Positions 1-8,965 of a DNA stretch of 25,418 nt are shown here, piece by piece. This stretch comes from a virus: positions 1 to 25,418 of the IMG/VR virus record IMGVR_UViG_3300021964_010074, one strand, 5' to 3'. A model generated the notes under the pieces. The model did no database searches. It saw only the letters and a list, made by a program, of their open reading frames with translations, and was not told where the DNA came from. A program made the position numbers and the translations under genes. Position 1 is the stretch's first letter. Each line of letters starts with the position of its first letter.

Positions 1-1
1 T

Positions 2-1669
2 TCAGTTTCTATCGATAGTGGCGGTGGCTATTATTCTTCAATACCTACTGTACAATTCCCTGTAGGTACGCTTTCGGCACAAACTGCCGAAATTTATGCA
101 TTTGCGAACACACAAACAAATGAACTAGGATCCTTTTCAATTGATAATGCAGGAATATACTATGACCAATCGCCTGATGTAACTATTCAAGATCCTCCTG
201 CATCAATTCAAGCAATAGCAACATCAACCAATACCGCTAATACTATTTCATTTAGTATGTCAAATAATGGCACAAATTATGAATCTGCAAACGCAACTAT
301 TGAATATGTAATTATTCAAGATGCTAATAATTATGTTGCTGAAGCCAGACATACTGATGAAAACATTTCATTGATAGGCACGGAATCTATTCCTTTATAC
401 GGTAACTCCGCTCCTATTGTTGGGCCTCAACCGTCTGATATATTTCAAACTGAAAGAGCAGTGTTAATTTTTAAAGTGCCTGACGGTTCTGACATGGTTG
501 CAAATACTGATTATCCTTTTACAAATGGACTTGATTACAATTTTGGATTTAGAAAAGAAGATAATGGCGATATTTTACCATACCACGAAATTGATCCAAC
601 TAATCTTTCAACATATGATACCGAAGGCACAGTTTATGATTTAGGTGGCAGAGAAGTAGGCACCACATCATTAAATCAATATGCAGGACAATGGATTCAC
701 ATTGGTATAGAACATAGGTTAAATACCAGTGGCACCAATTATTACTTTTTCTATATGTATTATGAAGATGCTCAAGGCACATATCAATTTCTCACACCAC
801 CGAGGTTTATTACAGTAAGAGGTATGCAATTTAATGTCCCAATATGGGCCGCCAATACAAATTCATTAGAAGTTACTGCTCCTCCGGGTTCTGCAATAGA
901 TTATGTAAACATGTTTAGATATAGATATGATAATGATGTTTTTGATGCAGGACTTACTGCCTTGTTTATGGACACAAATGATCCGTTTGAGGACGATTTA
1001 CCTGGCCCAGTTGATGGAGTAACATATTATTATGCTGATTTTGAAAATGCTGCTACGACAACAAAAACTAAAACAGTTTCTGCAACAATCAATAATTTTT
1101 CAATATCTGGTATTCCGTCAATTACGGATACAAACATTTTAAATGTAAATTCAATTTCAATACCTGCCCCAACTCCTGCAAGAACTGCTTTTGCATTTGC
1201 AGGTATAGATCAAGGAAAAGTTATAAATGTAATTTTTCAAGACAGAGGGTTTGGGTATAATTTTAACGATTTCTTTGTCAACGGAGATAATAAAGGCGCT
1301 CCTGTTGCAGAGTTTACGATTGATGCGCCAACTGGACTAGCTTCTCAATTTAGAGCACAAGGTACAGCAAATGTTGTTAACGGTGAAGTTGTTGATGTAA
1401 ACATAACATATGGCGGATTAGGATATGATGTAGGTAATCCACCTTCAATACTATTTGATCCACCCACATCAAGAACCGCAACTGCAAATGTTGTGATAGA
1501 TTCTGCAACTAAAGAAGTATCTAAAATAAATATTATTGATGGAGGAACAGGATATAGAAACCCTGCATCAATAATAATATCACAACCTGATGAAGTTACA
1601 ATTCCATATAATGATATTTCTTCAGATGACGACTGGGGTTATATTGTGCAAATAAGCGATGGTGAATAA
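2..1669 (+). CDS. Virion structural protein with GGxGY repeats, 5' truncated
   Basis: The reading frame is open from base 2, so the gene starts upstream of the window; the ATG at 257 is internal. The visible part is about 555 residues. It holds five copies of a short beta-type repeat, roughly [VI]x[IV]xxGGxGYxxxPxI: GGGYY near 20-34, a degenerate AGIYY at 149-163, GFGY at 1247-1258, GGLGY at 1412-1426 and GGTGY at 1541-1555. Between the second and third copy lies a non-repeated region of about 350 residues rich in aromatic, Asn and Thr residues (bases 210-1200). Its position just before the small terminase gene corresponds to the neck/tail-completion genes (13-15) of T4. The repeat style is common in large structural proteins of marine T4-like phages. 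I infer a neck, tail or fibre-associated virion protein and cannot assign a T4 gene number. Its stop overlaps the next start as TAATG. Confidence 0.75.
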   Translation, partial: SVSIDSGGGYYSSIPTVQFPVGTLSAQTAEIYAFANTQTNELGSFSIDNAGIYYDQSPDVTIQDPPASIQAIATSTNTANTISFSMSNNGTNYESANATIEYVIIQDANNYVAEARHTDENISLIGTESIPLYGNSAPIVGPQPSDIFQTERAVLIFKVPDGSDMVANTDYPFTNGLDYNFGFRKEDNGDILPYHEIDPTNLSTYDTEGTVYDLGGREVGTTSLNQYAGQWIHIGIEHRLNTSGTNYYFFYMYYEDAQGTYQFLTPPRFITVRGMQFNVPIWAANTNSLEVTAPPGSAIDYVNMFRYRYDNDVFDAGLTALFMDTNDPFEDDLPGPVDGVTYYYADFENAATTTKTKTVSATINNFSISGIPSITDTNILNVNSISIPAPTPARTAFAFAGIDQGKVINVIFQDRGFGYNFNDFFVNGDNKGAPVAEFTIDAPTGLASQFRAQGTANVVNGEVVDVNITYGGLGYDVGNPPSILFDPPTSRTATANVVIDSATKEVSKINIIDGGTGYRNPASIIISQPDEVTIPYNDISSDDDWGYIVQISDGE

Positions 1670-2070
1670 TGAGCAAAAAAGATGAAATAGGAAAATCTCT
1701 GAATCTACCACCTGTACAACAAGTTGAAGTTGTGCCTGTATCTGAGAAAAAATTAGAAAACAAAGATTCTGAAAAAGATTTTCAATATGCAAGAGAAAAT
1801 TTCTATAACGTTATTGAAAAAGGTACCTATGCTTTAGAAGAAATGCTTGAAGTTGCAAAGGCTTCAGAGCATCCAAGAGCATATGAGGTTGTATCAACTA
1901 TAATGAAAACTCTAGTTGATGCAAATAAAGATTTAGTTGCAATGTCAAATAAACAAACAGAATATCAACCTAAAGAGATGAAACCTGGTACTGTAAATAA
2001 TAATTTGTTTGTCGGTTCAACTTCTGACTTACAAAAAGTATTGAAGGATTTAAGAAATGACAACGGTTGA
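1669..2070 (+). CDS. gp16: Terminase small subunit (gp16-like)
   Basis: 133 residues, slightly shorter than T4 gp16. The small terminase recognises the DNA concatemer and regulates the gp17 packaging motor. The N-terminal 40 residues are polar and probably disordered. They are followed by a helical core (about residues 40-110) containing ARENFYNVIEKG and EEMLEVAKASEHPRAYEV, a pattern typical of the T4-type DNA-packaging protein A/gp16 family, with long helices that oligomerise into a ring. The C-terminus includes NNNLFVGSTSDLQKVLKDL. The start overlaps the previous stop by one base, and the 3' end overlaps gene 17 by 14 bases, which suggests translational coupling. Assignment rests on the sequence pattern together with synteny directly before an unmistakable gp17. 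Confidence 0.85.
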   Translation: MSKKDEIGKSLNLPPVQQVEVVPVSEKKLENKDSEKDFQYARENFYNVIEKGTYALEEMLEVAKASEHPRAYEVVSTIMKTLVDANKDLVAMSNKQTEYQPKEMKPGTVNNNLFVGSTSDLQKVLKDLRNDNG

Positions 2071-3667
2071 TAAAGGATATTTAGGTAACGCTAATCTTAA
2101 ACGTAAAGGTACTGAACTTGGGTTTACACCTGATATGGTTCAAGAGTACATTAAATCATCAAAAGATCCTATTTATTTTTCAGAAAAGTATATTCAAATT
2201 GTACACGTTGATAGGGGATTGATTCCTATCAAACTGTATGATTATCAAAAAGAAATTGTTGAAAAGATTACAAACAATCGTAGAGTAACTGTTGTAACTT
2301 CTAGACAGGCAGGCAAAACAACAACTGCAGTTGCCGTTATTCTTCATTATATTTTATTTAACGAACATAAAACTGTTGCATTGCTTGCTAACAAAGGTGA
2401 TGCCGCTCGAGAAATCTTAGATAGAATTAAAATTGCATATGAGGCATTGCCTAAATGGATGCAACAAGGTGTTATAGAGTGGAACAAAGGTTCTGTGGAG
2501 TTCGAAAATGGATGTAAGATTATTGCGGCAGCAACATCATCTTCCGCTATTCGTGGTAAATCAATATCTTTACTTTATATTGACGAAACGGCCTTTGTGG
2601 AAGGTTGGGATGAATTCTTTGCTTCTGTTTTTCCTACAATTTCATCAGGTGAAACAACAAAGATGTTATTTACATCTACACCTAATGGATTAAATCACTT
2701 TTATAAAACATGTGAAGGTGCTCGAGATGGGACAAACGGGTTTGAGTTTGTTGAAGTTTCTTGGGAACGTGTTCCTGGTAGAGATGATGAATGGAAAAAA
2801 GATACTTTAGCATCGATGGATTTTGATTCACAAAAGTTTGCACAAGAATTTGAGTGTGCGTTTTTAGGTTCATCTGGTACTCTCATCGAAGGGCACAAAC
2901 TAAAATCTTTAGTTATCAAAGAACCAATTAAGCAAAGTCAAAATGTAAAAATGTATGAATTACCTGAACAAGGTAAAACTTACTGTATGACCGTAGACGT
3001 ATCTAGAGGTAAAGGATTAGATTATTCTGCGTTTAGTGTATTTGATGTTACAAGTATGCCATACAAGCAAGTGTGTACATTTAGAGATAACACCGTTACC
3101 CCAATAGACTATGCAGAAATTATACATAGAATTACAAAAATATACAATGAAGCATATGTTCTTGTTGAAATTAATGATATTGGTCAACAAGTTTCTGATT
3201 TGCTTCATTTAGAGTATGAAGTTGAAGGGATATTGTTTACAGAAAGTGCCGGAAGATCAGGTAAAAGAATATCAGCAGGTTTTGGATCAAATGCTGATAA
3301 AGGTATTAGAACAACTAAATCTGTAAAAACAATAGGATGTAATATGATGAAAATGTTGATAGAGCAAGATCAATTAATCATTAGGGATTTTGATACGATT
3401 CAAGAATTATCTACATTTTCCAGAAGGGGGCAGTCGTATGAAGCGGAATCCGGATGCCATGATGATACTGTAATGTGTTGTGTTTTGTTTGGATGGCTTT
3501 CTGACCAAGCATTTTTTAAAGAACTGACTGACATTAATACAATGTACAAATTAAAACAAAGGCAAGACGACCTAGAAAGTCAGTTATTGCCTATAGGTTT
3601 TAACAATCTTGAAGATGATGAAGAGGAAATCATAATCGAGCATCCATGGCTAACTTATTTGAATTAG
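2057..3667 (+). CDS. gp17: Terminase large subunit, packaging ATPase/nuclease (gp17-like)
   Basis: 536 residues. This is the motor that cuts the concatemer and pumps DNA into the prohead through the portal. The N-terminal ATPase carries a deviant Walker A, SRQAGKTT (residues 82-89), a Walker B SLLYIDE (171-177) with its catalytic Glu, and a coupling motif TSTPNG (206-211). The C-terminal RNase H-fold nuclease shows TVDVSRG with an acidic residue near 314, a second Asp near 322, VEINDIG further on, and the late acidic HDDTV motif. The Arg-Gln in Walker A matches the T4 family, where a similar SRQxGKT is found. An adenine/Q-motif-like YDYQKEIV lies at about 61-68. It overlaps gene 16 by 14 bases and is followed by a late promoter for gp18. 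No intein or frameshift is apparent. Confidence 0.97.
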   Translation: MTTVDKGYLGNANLKRKGTELGFTPDMVQEYIKSSKDPIYFSEKYIQIVHVDRGLIPIKLYDYQKEIVEKITNNRRVTVVTSRQAGKTTTAVAVILHYILFNEHKTVALLANKGDAAREILDRIKIAYEALPKWMQQGVIEWNKGSVEFENGCKIIAAATSSSAIRGKSISLLYIDETAFVEGWDEFFASVFPTISSGETTKMLFTSTPNGLNHFYKTCEGARDGTNGFEFVEVSWERVPGRDDEWKKDTLASMDFDSQKFAQEFECAFLGSSGTLIEGHKLKSLVIKEPIKQSQNVKMYELPEQGKTYCMTVDVSRGKGLDYSAFSVFDVTSMPYKQVCTFRDNTVTPIDYAEIIHRITKIYNEAYVLVEINDIGQQVSDLLHLEYEVEGILFTESAGRSGKRISAGFGSNADKGIRTTKSVKTIGCNMMKMLIEQDQLIIRDFDTIQELSTFSRRGQSYEAESGCHDDTVMCCVLFGWLSDQAFFKELTDINTMYKLKQRQDDLESQLLPIGFNNLEDDEEEIIIEHPWLTYLN

Positions 3668-3686
3668 TGCTCGTAAATTGGTTTTT

Positions 3687-3694
3687 TATAAATA
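3687..3694 (+). promoter_or_regulatory. T4-type late promoter box before gp18
   Basis: Exact TATAAATA, preceded by a run of T, in the 86-bp gap between genes 17 and 18 and about 60 bp before the gp18 start. In T4 this octamer is the only promoter element required by the gp55-containing RNA polymerase. The box is common by chance in AT-rich DNA, so its position in the gap upstream of a structural gene is the main support. Confidence 0.75.
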
Positions 3695-3753
3695 ATACGA
3701 TACAAATACTTTGAGAAAGTTAAAACTTATTATAATAAACAAGGAGAAATGAG

Positions 3754-5610
3754 ATGGCTTTTCAACTAAGTCCAGGCATAAATGTAAGTGAAATTGATCT
3801 AACTACAGTTGTGCCTGCAGTAGCCACTACCGAAGGAGCCACCGTTGGTGTGTTTCGTTGGGGGCCTACAAATGAAAGAATTCTTGTCACATCACAAGTA
3901 GAACTAGCTAATAGATTCGGAAAACCTTATACGGAATACTCCAATACAGGTCTTGTTGACTGGACAAACCATGAGTCGTTTTTTACAGCGGCAAATTTTT
4001 TAGATTACAGTGATGCATTGTATGTAACTCGAGTAGTTTCTGACAATGCTGCTGCGTCAACATCCAATGCCGATGTTTTTGAAGCAAAATATGAAGGAAG
4101 TTTAGGCGATTCCCTATTTGTTTCGTATTCAGGCGCTAACGGATTCTATGATAAAGTTGGTACAGGAACAATCGAAATTGGACCTTCGGAATCTGAAGGA
4201 ACTGTTACATGGCAGACAACTTCTAATGCAGCGGTGGAGATTGCAGCTTTCGAAGAATTAATTACTATTAATGATAAAGTTCTTGTAAATGACCAAGAAT
4301 TAACAGTAACAGGAATTGTTGATCCGACTCAAACATCGGTTGCAAACACTAATCCTCAGCAGTATATATACACCGCCCAATTCCAATTCAAGGAAAAGTT
4401 TGTAACTGCTACAAACTTTAGCGGTGCATATCGTGTTAAATATGGGTATTATAACTCGTTTAATGTTACGCCAGCAGAAGGATTTTACAATATTATTGTA
4501 ATTGATGAAGATGGAGCCATTACGGGAACCCCAGGTACACAGCTAGAGAAATTTGAAAATGTTTCAGTAACACAAGGTGCTAAAACATATGACGGTGCAA
4601 CTAATTATTTACCTGAAGTTTTAGAAGCAAGATCATCTTGGATTAAAGCGGGTACAAATTGGAGAGCTGCACTAGTCACAGGTAGTGATGCAAATAAATC
4701 TAATTACTTATCGTTACAAGACGGAAATGATGGTGACGATGAAGAAGATATTACAATCGGTAAATTAGCGAATGGTTGGGATTTATATAAAAATTCCGAA
4801 GAAGTCGATGTGTCTTTGTTGATTACGGGTAGACCCCGAGGAACAGCGCTTGGCAATTACATTATTGACAATATTGCTGAAAAGAGAAAAGATTGTTTAG
4901 TATTCTTGTCACCTGAATATACAGACAATACAGCACAAGCCATTATTGATTATACATCGAGTCTATCACAAAGCACATATGCTGTTCTAGATAGCGGATA
5001 TAAATATCAATACGACAAGTACAATGATGTATATCGTTGGGTTCCATTAAATGCAGATATTGCAGGAACTTGTGCAAGAACAGACGATGCCAGAGATCCA
5101 TGGTTCTCTCCTGCAGGGTACAACAGAGGTAATTTGAAAAATGTTATCAAGTTATCTTTTAACCCTAATAAGGCTGAAAGAGACCGTATGTATAGAGAAG
5201 CAATCAACCCTGTTGTTATTGAGCAAGGTGTTGGTGCTGTCTTATTTGGCGATAAGACATATACGAAAACACCAACAGCATTTGATAGAATTAATGTTCG
5301 TAGATTGTTTATCGTTTTAGAAAAAGCTATCTCTGTTGCTGCAAGATCTACATTGTTTGAGTTCAACGATGAATTTACAAGATCACAGTTTGTGAACTTA
5401 ATTGAACCATTCTTAAGAGACGTACAGGGCCGTAGAGGAATTTACGACTATAAGGTTGTGTGTGATGATTCAAACAATACAGGCGAAATTATTGACAGAA
5501 ATGAATTTATCGGAGACATTTATGTTAAGCCTGCAAGGTCAATCAATTACATTCAACTCAACTTCGTAGCGGTCAGAAGTGGTGTTGATTTTACTGAGAT
5601 CGTTAGATAA
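3754..5610 (+). CDS. gp18: Tail sheath protein (gp18-like)
   Basis: 618 residues, close to the 659 of T4 gp18. It forms the contractile sheath around the tail tube. The N-terminus LSPGINVSEIDLTT and the following GVFRWGP and ELANRFGKP are typical of T4-like sheaths, in which this arm links neighbouring subunits. The C-terminal third (about residues 470-618) has the conserved polymerisation domain, including INVRRLFIVLEKAI, FEFNDEFTRSQF and NYIQLNFVAVRSG. The central part (about 110-300) is more variable and probably forms the surface domains. The ribosome site is an AAGGAG just before the start. The gene is expressed with gp19 from the late promoter upstream. Confidence 0.97.
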   Translation: MAFQLSPGINVSEIDLTTVVPAVATTEGATVGVFRWGPTNERILVTSQVELANRFGKPYTEYSNTGLVDWTNHESFFTAANFLDYSDALYVTRVVSDNAAASTSNADVFEAKYEGSLGDSLFVSYSGANGFYDKVGTGTIEIGPSESEGTVTWQTTSNAAVEIAAFEELITINDKVLVNDQELTVTGIVDPTQTSVANTNPQQYIYTAQFQFKEKFVTATNFSGAYRVKYGYYNSFNVTPAEGFYNIIVIDEDGAITGTPGTQLEKFENVSVTQGAKTYDGATNYLPEVLEARSSWIKAGTNWRAALVTGSDANKSNYLSLQDGNDGDDEEDITIGKLANGWDLYKNSEEVDVSLLITGRPRGTALGNYIIDNIAEKRKDCLVFLSPEYTDNTAQAIIDYTSSLSQSTYAVLDSGYKYQYDKYNDVYRWVPLNADIAGTCARTDDARDPWFSPAGYNRGNLKNVIKLSFNPNKAERDRMYREAINPVVIEQGVGAVLFGDKTYTKTPTAFDRINVRRLFIVLEKAISVAARSTLFEFNDEFTRSQFVNLIEPFLRDVQGRRGIYDYKVVCDDSNNTGEIIDRNEFIGDIYVKPARSINYIQLNFVAVRSGVDFTEIVR

Positions 5611-5622
5611 GGAGATATTTAA

Positions 5623-6177
5623 ATGGCTTTTAATATAAATGAAATGAGAAGCCAGCTAACCGGAGGCGGTGCTAAAGGATCTCTATTTCAGGTTCAAATC
5701 ACAAATCCAATTGATGGAGCCGGAGATCTCAAAGTACCGTTTATGGTTACAGCCTCTCAAATTCCACCTTCCGATTTAGGAACTATTGAAGTACCTTACT
5801 TTGGTAGAAGAATTAAATTAGCGGGTGACAGAAGATTTGGTCAATGGCAGGTTACTGTTATCAATGACGAAGACTTCTTAATTAGAAATGCAATGGAAGC
5901 TTGGAGCGCTGCTATTAATTCGCACCAGGGCAATATTCGTGGTACAGGAACTTCCAGTCCTTTATCATACAAATCACAAGCACAAGTTATTCAATATTCG
6001 AAAACAGGTGATATTTTAAGAACATACCAATTTAATGGTATTTTCCCACAGGCGATTGCTTCAATTCCTGTTGATTGGAATACAACCGATGATATTGAAA
6101 GATTTGATGTAACATTTGATTTTGATTGGTGGGAAGTAGTTGGCGGCACCACAGGCGATGGTGGCACAACTACCTAA
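5623..6177 (+). CDS. gp19: Tail tube protein (gp19-like)
   Basis: 184 residues. It is the monomer of the inner tail tube inside the sheath. Typical family features are an N-terminal segment with GSLFQVQITNP, a conserved FMVTASQIPPSDLGTIEVPY, then FGRRIKLAGDR and the C-terminal IERFDVTFDFDWWEV strand. The size is close to the 163 residues of T4 gp19. The C-terminus carries a short Gly/Thr-rich tail after the core fold. A strong AAGGAG ribosome site lies 12 bases downstream of the gp18 stop, so the two genes form one unit. A second, more distant member of the same fold is encoded at 13244-13747. Confidence 0.95.
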   Translation: MAFNINEMRSQLTGGGAKGSLFQVQITNPIDGAGDLKVPFMVTASQIPPSDLGTIEVPYFGRRIKLAGDRRFGQWQVTVINDEDFLIRNAMEAWSAAINSHQGNIRGTGTSSPLSYKSQAQVIQYSKTGDILRTYQFNGIFPQAIASIPVDWNTTDDIERFDVTFDFDWWEVVGGTTGDGGTTT

Positions 6178-6187
6178 GTATAACAGT

Positions 6188-6214
6188 GTAGGGGGAGGAA
6201 ACTCCTCCTCTTAC
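6188..6214 (+). other. Hairpin between gp19 and gp20
   Basis: An inverted repeat that can form a 12-bp stem with two G-T pairs and a 3-base AAC loop: positions 6188-6199 pair with 6203-6214, with core GGAGGA and TCCTCC. No T-run follows, so this is not a standard intrinsic terminator. It could be an RNA-processing or stability element that sets the gp19 to gp20 ratio. It lies 18 bases before the portal start. Confidence 0.6.
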
Positions 6215-6231
6215 AACGGAGTTAATATATA

Positions 6232-7767
6232 ATGGAATTATTCGGTTTCGAAATAAAACGCAAAGACGAAGAGAACAAAAATGTTAAATCTTTTGTCGAG
6301 CAAAATCCAGACGATGGTGCTGTTAGTTTAACCGCAACAGGCGGAGCTATCAGTAGTTATCTTGATCTTGAAGGAACAGCACGTTCCGAAGCAGATTTAA
6401 TCCAAAGATATAGAGCTATGATGCAGCAACCTGAAGTTCAGGCTGCTGTTGATGACGTTGTTAACGAAGCAATTAATATCGACTCAGACGAAAAAGTTGT
6501 TGAGTGTAATGTTGATGACATACAATTATCTGACGGAATAAAAACAAAAATTAAAGCTGAGTTTGATGAAGTATTAAAGTTACTAGATTTTAGTAACGTG
6601 GGATATGATATTTTTCAAAAATGGTATGTTGATGGCAGATTAAACTATCACGTATTAATTGACGAAACACAACCTAAAAAAGGTATTCAAGAATTAAGAT
6701 ATATTGATCCACGTAAAATTAGAAAAGTACGTGAATATGGAAAAGAAAAAGTTGGTAATACAACAAATACTATGTATGCCAAAAAAATAAAGAATGAATA
6801 TTATATTTTTAATGAAAAGGGATTTAATAATAAAGTAAATAATACTGCTGCAAATGGATATGAAGGTCCTTCTGCAACAGGATTAAAGATTGCAAAAGAT
6901 TCTATTGTAAATTGTAATTCGGGTCTTTTGAATGAGCAAAATACTTTAGTACTATCTCATTTACATAAAGCATATAAACCTTTAAATCAATTGCGTATGA
7001 TGGAAGACGCAGTTGTTATCTATCGTATTTCCCGAGCACCTGAGCGCAGAGTTTTTTATATTGATGTAGGTAACTTGCCTAAGATGAAGGCAGAACAATA
7101 TCTACGTGATATGATGACAAAGCATAAAAATCGTGTTGTCTATGACGCAAACACAGGTGAAATCCGTGATGATAGAAAACATATGTCTATGACAGATGAT
7201 TTTTGGTTGCCTCGTAGAGAAGGCGGTCGTGGAACTGAAATTACTTCTTTACCTGGTGGTGCAAACTTAGGTGAAATGGAAGATGTTATCTATTTCCAAA
7301 AGCGTTTGTATAAAGCACTTAATGTTCCCGTGTCAAGATTAGAATCTGATACAGGGTTTTCATTAGGCCGTGCATCAGAAATTTCTAGAGATGAGGTTAA
7401 GTTCAGCAAATTTATTCGTAGATTGCGTGCTAGATTCTCAATGTTGTTTGATAAAGTTTTAGAGAAGCAACTTATTCTAAAGGGAATTATTTCACCCGAA
7501 GATTGGAAAACTATTCAATATGGTATTCGGTATGACTTTATGACAGACAGCCATTTCCAAGAATTAAAAGAAGCTGAAGTTATTCAAAATAGATTACAAC
7601 TGTTAAGAGATATAGACGACTATACTGGAAAATATTTTTCTACTAAATGGGTCCGTGCTAATATTCTTCAAATGACAGAATCTGATATGGATGCAATGGA
7701 TAAAGAAATTCAAGCCGAAACACCTGAAGAGGACGAAGATCAACAAGATCAGGGCGGATTTCAGTAA
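6232..7767 (+). CDS. gp20: Portal protein (gp20-like)
   Basis: 511 residues, against 524 in T4. The dodecameric portal initiates prohead assembly and is the channel for DNA packaging. Recognisable parts are the N-terminal AEADLIQRYRAMMQQPEVQ-like segment followed by AAVDDVVNEAI, the wing region DGRLNYHVLIDE and IDPRKIRKVREY, then IYRISRAPERRVFYIDVGN, KHKNRVVYDANTGEIRDD, DFWLPRREGGRGTEI and the clip/stem region YKALNVPVSRLESDTGF, all strongly conserved in T4-like portals. The C-terminus is acidic and Gln-rich. The start follows a CGGAG ribosome site. The gene follows a strong hairpin after gp19 and precedes the prohead core genes, as in T4. Confidence 0.96.
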   Translation: MELFGFEIKRKDEENKNVKSFVEQNPDDGAVSLTATGGAISSYLDLEGTARSEADLIQRYRAMMQQPEVQAAVDDVVNEAINIDSDEKVVECNVDDIQLSDGIKTKIKAEFDEVLKLLDFSNVGYDIFQKWYVDGRLNYHVLIDETQPKKGIQELRYIDPRKIRKVREYGKEKVGNTTNTMYAKKIKNEYYIFNEKGFNNKVNNTAANGYEGPSATGLKIAKDSIVNCNSGLLNEQNTLVLSHLHKAYKPLNQLRMMEDAVVIYRISRAPERRVFYIDVGNLPKMKAEQYLRDMMTKHKNRVVYDANTGEIRDDRKHMSMTDDFWLPRREGGRGTEITSLPGGANLGEMEDVIYFQKRLYKALNVPVSRLESDTGFSLGRASEISRDEVKFSKFIRRLRARFSMLFDKVLEKQLILKGIISPEDWKTIQYGIRYDFMTDSHFQELKEAEVIQNRLQLLRDIDDYTGKYFSTKWVRANILQMTESDMDAMDKEIQAETPEEDEDQQDQGGFQ

Positions 7768-7784
7768 CCATAGGTATTAATTTT

Positions 7785-7810
7785 AATAAATAACCTTAAT
7801 AATATAAATT
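7785..7810 (+). promoter_or_regulatory. Probable late promoter region before prohead core genes
   Basis: Two 7-of-8 matches to the late box lie in the 60-bp gap after gp20: AATAAATA at 7785-7792 and TATAAATT at 7803-7810. The second is 18 bases before the next start, which is close. Either could serve a gp55-type polymerase, but neither is exact. Confidence 0.4.
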
Positions 7811-7827
7811 TTAACAGGAGTATATAC

Positions 7828-8358
7828 ATGGACGCAATTAAAAATTTAATTAAGTCAGCCTCTGAAAAAAACGTTTCGGAGTTTGAATCAAATTTTTCTG
7901 ATGCTATGGGACCAAAAATTGAAGATGCTTTATCTGCGAAGTATGATGCAATGTTTGGGACAGCAGAAGTAAAAGTTGAAGAAGATGCAGAAGAAGATGC
8001 AGAAATTGATGAAGAAACGATTAGTGAAGATACTCACCATGGTAGAGATTCTCATAATGATACAATCGGAGCCACCGGTTCTGTCAACAAGGCGTATGAC
8101 CATGTTAAATCTGCTCTAACAAAGGCAAAAAGCGCTAATATGAAAATTAATCATACACATTATGGCGATGATGGAAAGCCAAAAACTACTGCATTAGGTG
8201 GCGGTAAAGCTCATGCTAAACCACATGTGACTGCATACACAGAAACAGGCAATACTAAAGATCATTTTGGATATACGGTTCACAAAGGTGCACCGAAAGT
8301 TAAAGGTGTAGGAGATTCACATAAAACTACACTCCCAAGCATGTTCAATGAGGATTAA
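7828..8358 (+). CDS. Prohead core protein, gp67-like N-terminus with basic His-rich tail
   Basis: 176 residues. The first 60 residues form a helical segment (IKNLIKSASEKN, FSDAMGPKIEDALSAKYDAMF) followed by an acidic stretch of Glu, Asp and Ala. This is the same architecture as T4 gp67, a small prohead core protein encoded right after gp20. From about residue 64 the character changes to a Gly/Lys/His-rich, basic region ending in a PSMFNED tail. A possible T4-type protease site of the form IxE (ISE followed by D) lies at the junction. T4 gp67 is cut by gp21 and leaves acidic internal peptides. I infer a core protein whose basic part may stay in the head. A clear AGGAG ribosome site precedes the start. 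The gp67 relationship is based on position and layout, not on strong identity. Confidence 0.6.
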   Translation: MDAIKNLIKSASEKNVSEFESNFSDAMGPKIEDALSAKYDAMFGTAEVKVEEDAEEDAEIDEETISEDTHHGRDSHNDTIGATGSVNKAYDHVKSALTKAKSANMKINHTHYGDDGKPKTTALGGGKAHAKPHVTAYTETGNTKDHFGYTVHKGAPKVKGVGDSHKTTLPSMFNED

Positions 8359-8369
8359 GGTTAACAACT

Positions 8370-8963
8370 ATGAGAACTTTTAAGCAATTTACAGAAACAG
8401 TCGAAAGACGTAACTCAGAAGATGAAAATAATTTTATCGATAAGCATGTAGTTGATAAGAGAAAACATCCTGTTGCAAAAGATGACCAATTTGTTGCCAA
8501 AACAAAGAAAGATCATTCTAAAGCCGCTTCATACAAAGATGGTGAAGATAAAGATGTTTATGAGTCCTTTAGTAGTTTCCTAAACGAAAGTATTGTTACT
8601 CAGCCATCACACACAAAGAAATTTGCAGGTGATGAGCATTATAAGCACGCCCATGGTGAACATGCAGATAAAGAAGCTAATCTTTCTGATAAAGAAGCAA
8701 TGGATCATCATAGAGCATCGATGGGCCATGAAGATGCAGCAGCTCACCATCAAAGAATGGCTGGTAGAGCTACTTCCGGCAGATCTAGATCAGCTCATAT
8801 GAATGCTGCCCAAGCACACGCAGAAGCAGCTAAGTACCATGACAATGCACACTATCATGGCGCAACTAACCATGATGTACATATGGCTCATCATATTGGC
8901 GATTATGCAAATGACCAAAGTAGATATGTTCAATCTAGAATAATTAAGAAAAAGAGAGCATAA
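8370..8963 (+). CDS. His-rich putative internal head protein
   Basis: 197 residues, no firmly known family. It begins MRTFKQFTE, a short leader style seen at the N-terminus of several head proteins in marine T4-like phages. A second similar segment, ESFSSFLNE, lies at about residues 65-73. Both end in xxE, and the second fits the LxE rule of the gp21 protease. The part from about residue 85 to 182 is helical, Ala-rich and very rich in histidine (22 His in the whole protein, mostly here), with spacing such as DHHRASMGH, AAAHHQRMA and AHMNAAQAHAEAAKYH. The C-terminus is basic (IIKKKRA). Placement between portal and protease genes suggests a prohead core or packaged internal protein. DNA or metal binding through the histidines is only a guess. 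Confidence 0.55.
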   Translation: MRTFKQFTETVERRNSEDENNFIDKHVVDKRKHPVAKDDQFVAKTKKDHSKAASYKDGEDKDVYESFSSFLNESIVTQPSHTKKFAGDEHYKHAHGEHADKEANLSDKEAMDHHRASMGHEDAAAHHQRMAGRATSGRSRSAHMNAAQAHAEAAKYHDNAHYHGATNHDVHMAHHIGDYANDQSRYVQSRIIKKKRA

Positions 8964-8965
8964 TT

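Noticed and set aside
4999-5006. TATAAATA inside gp18
   Set aside because: Deep within coding sequence and far from any gene start; expected by chance in AT-rich DNA.
5007-5366. Minus-strand frame of 119 codons in gp18
   Set aside because: Shadow of the sheath gene; no promoter or ribosome site and no recognisable product.
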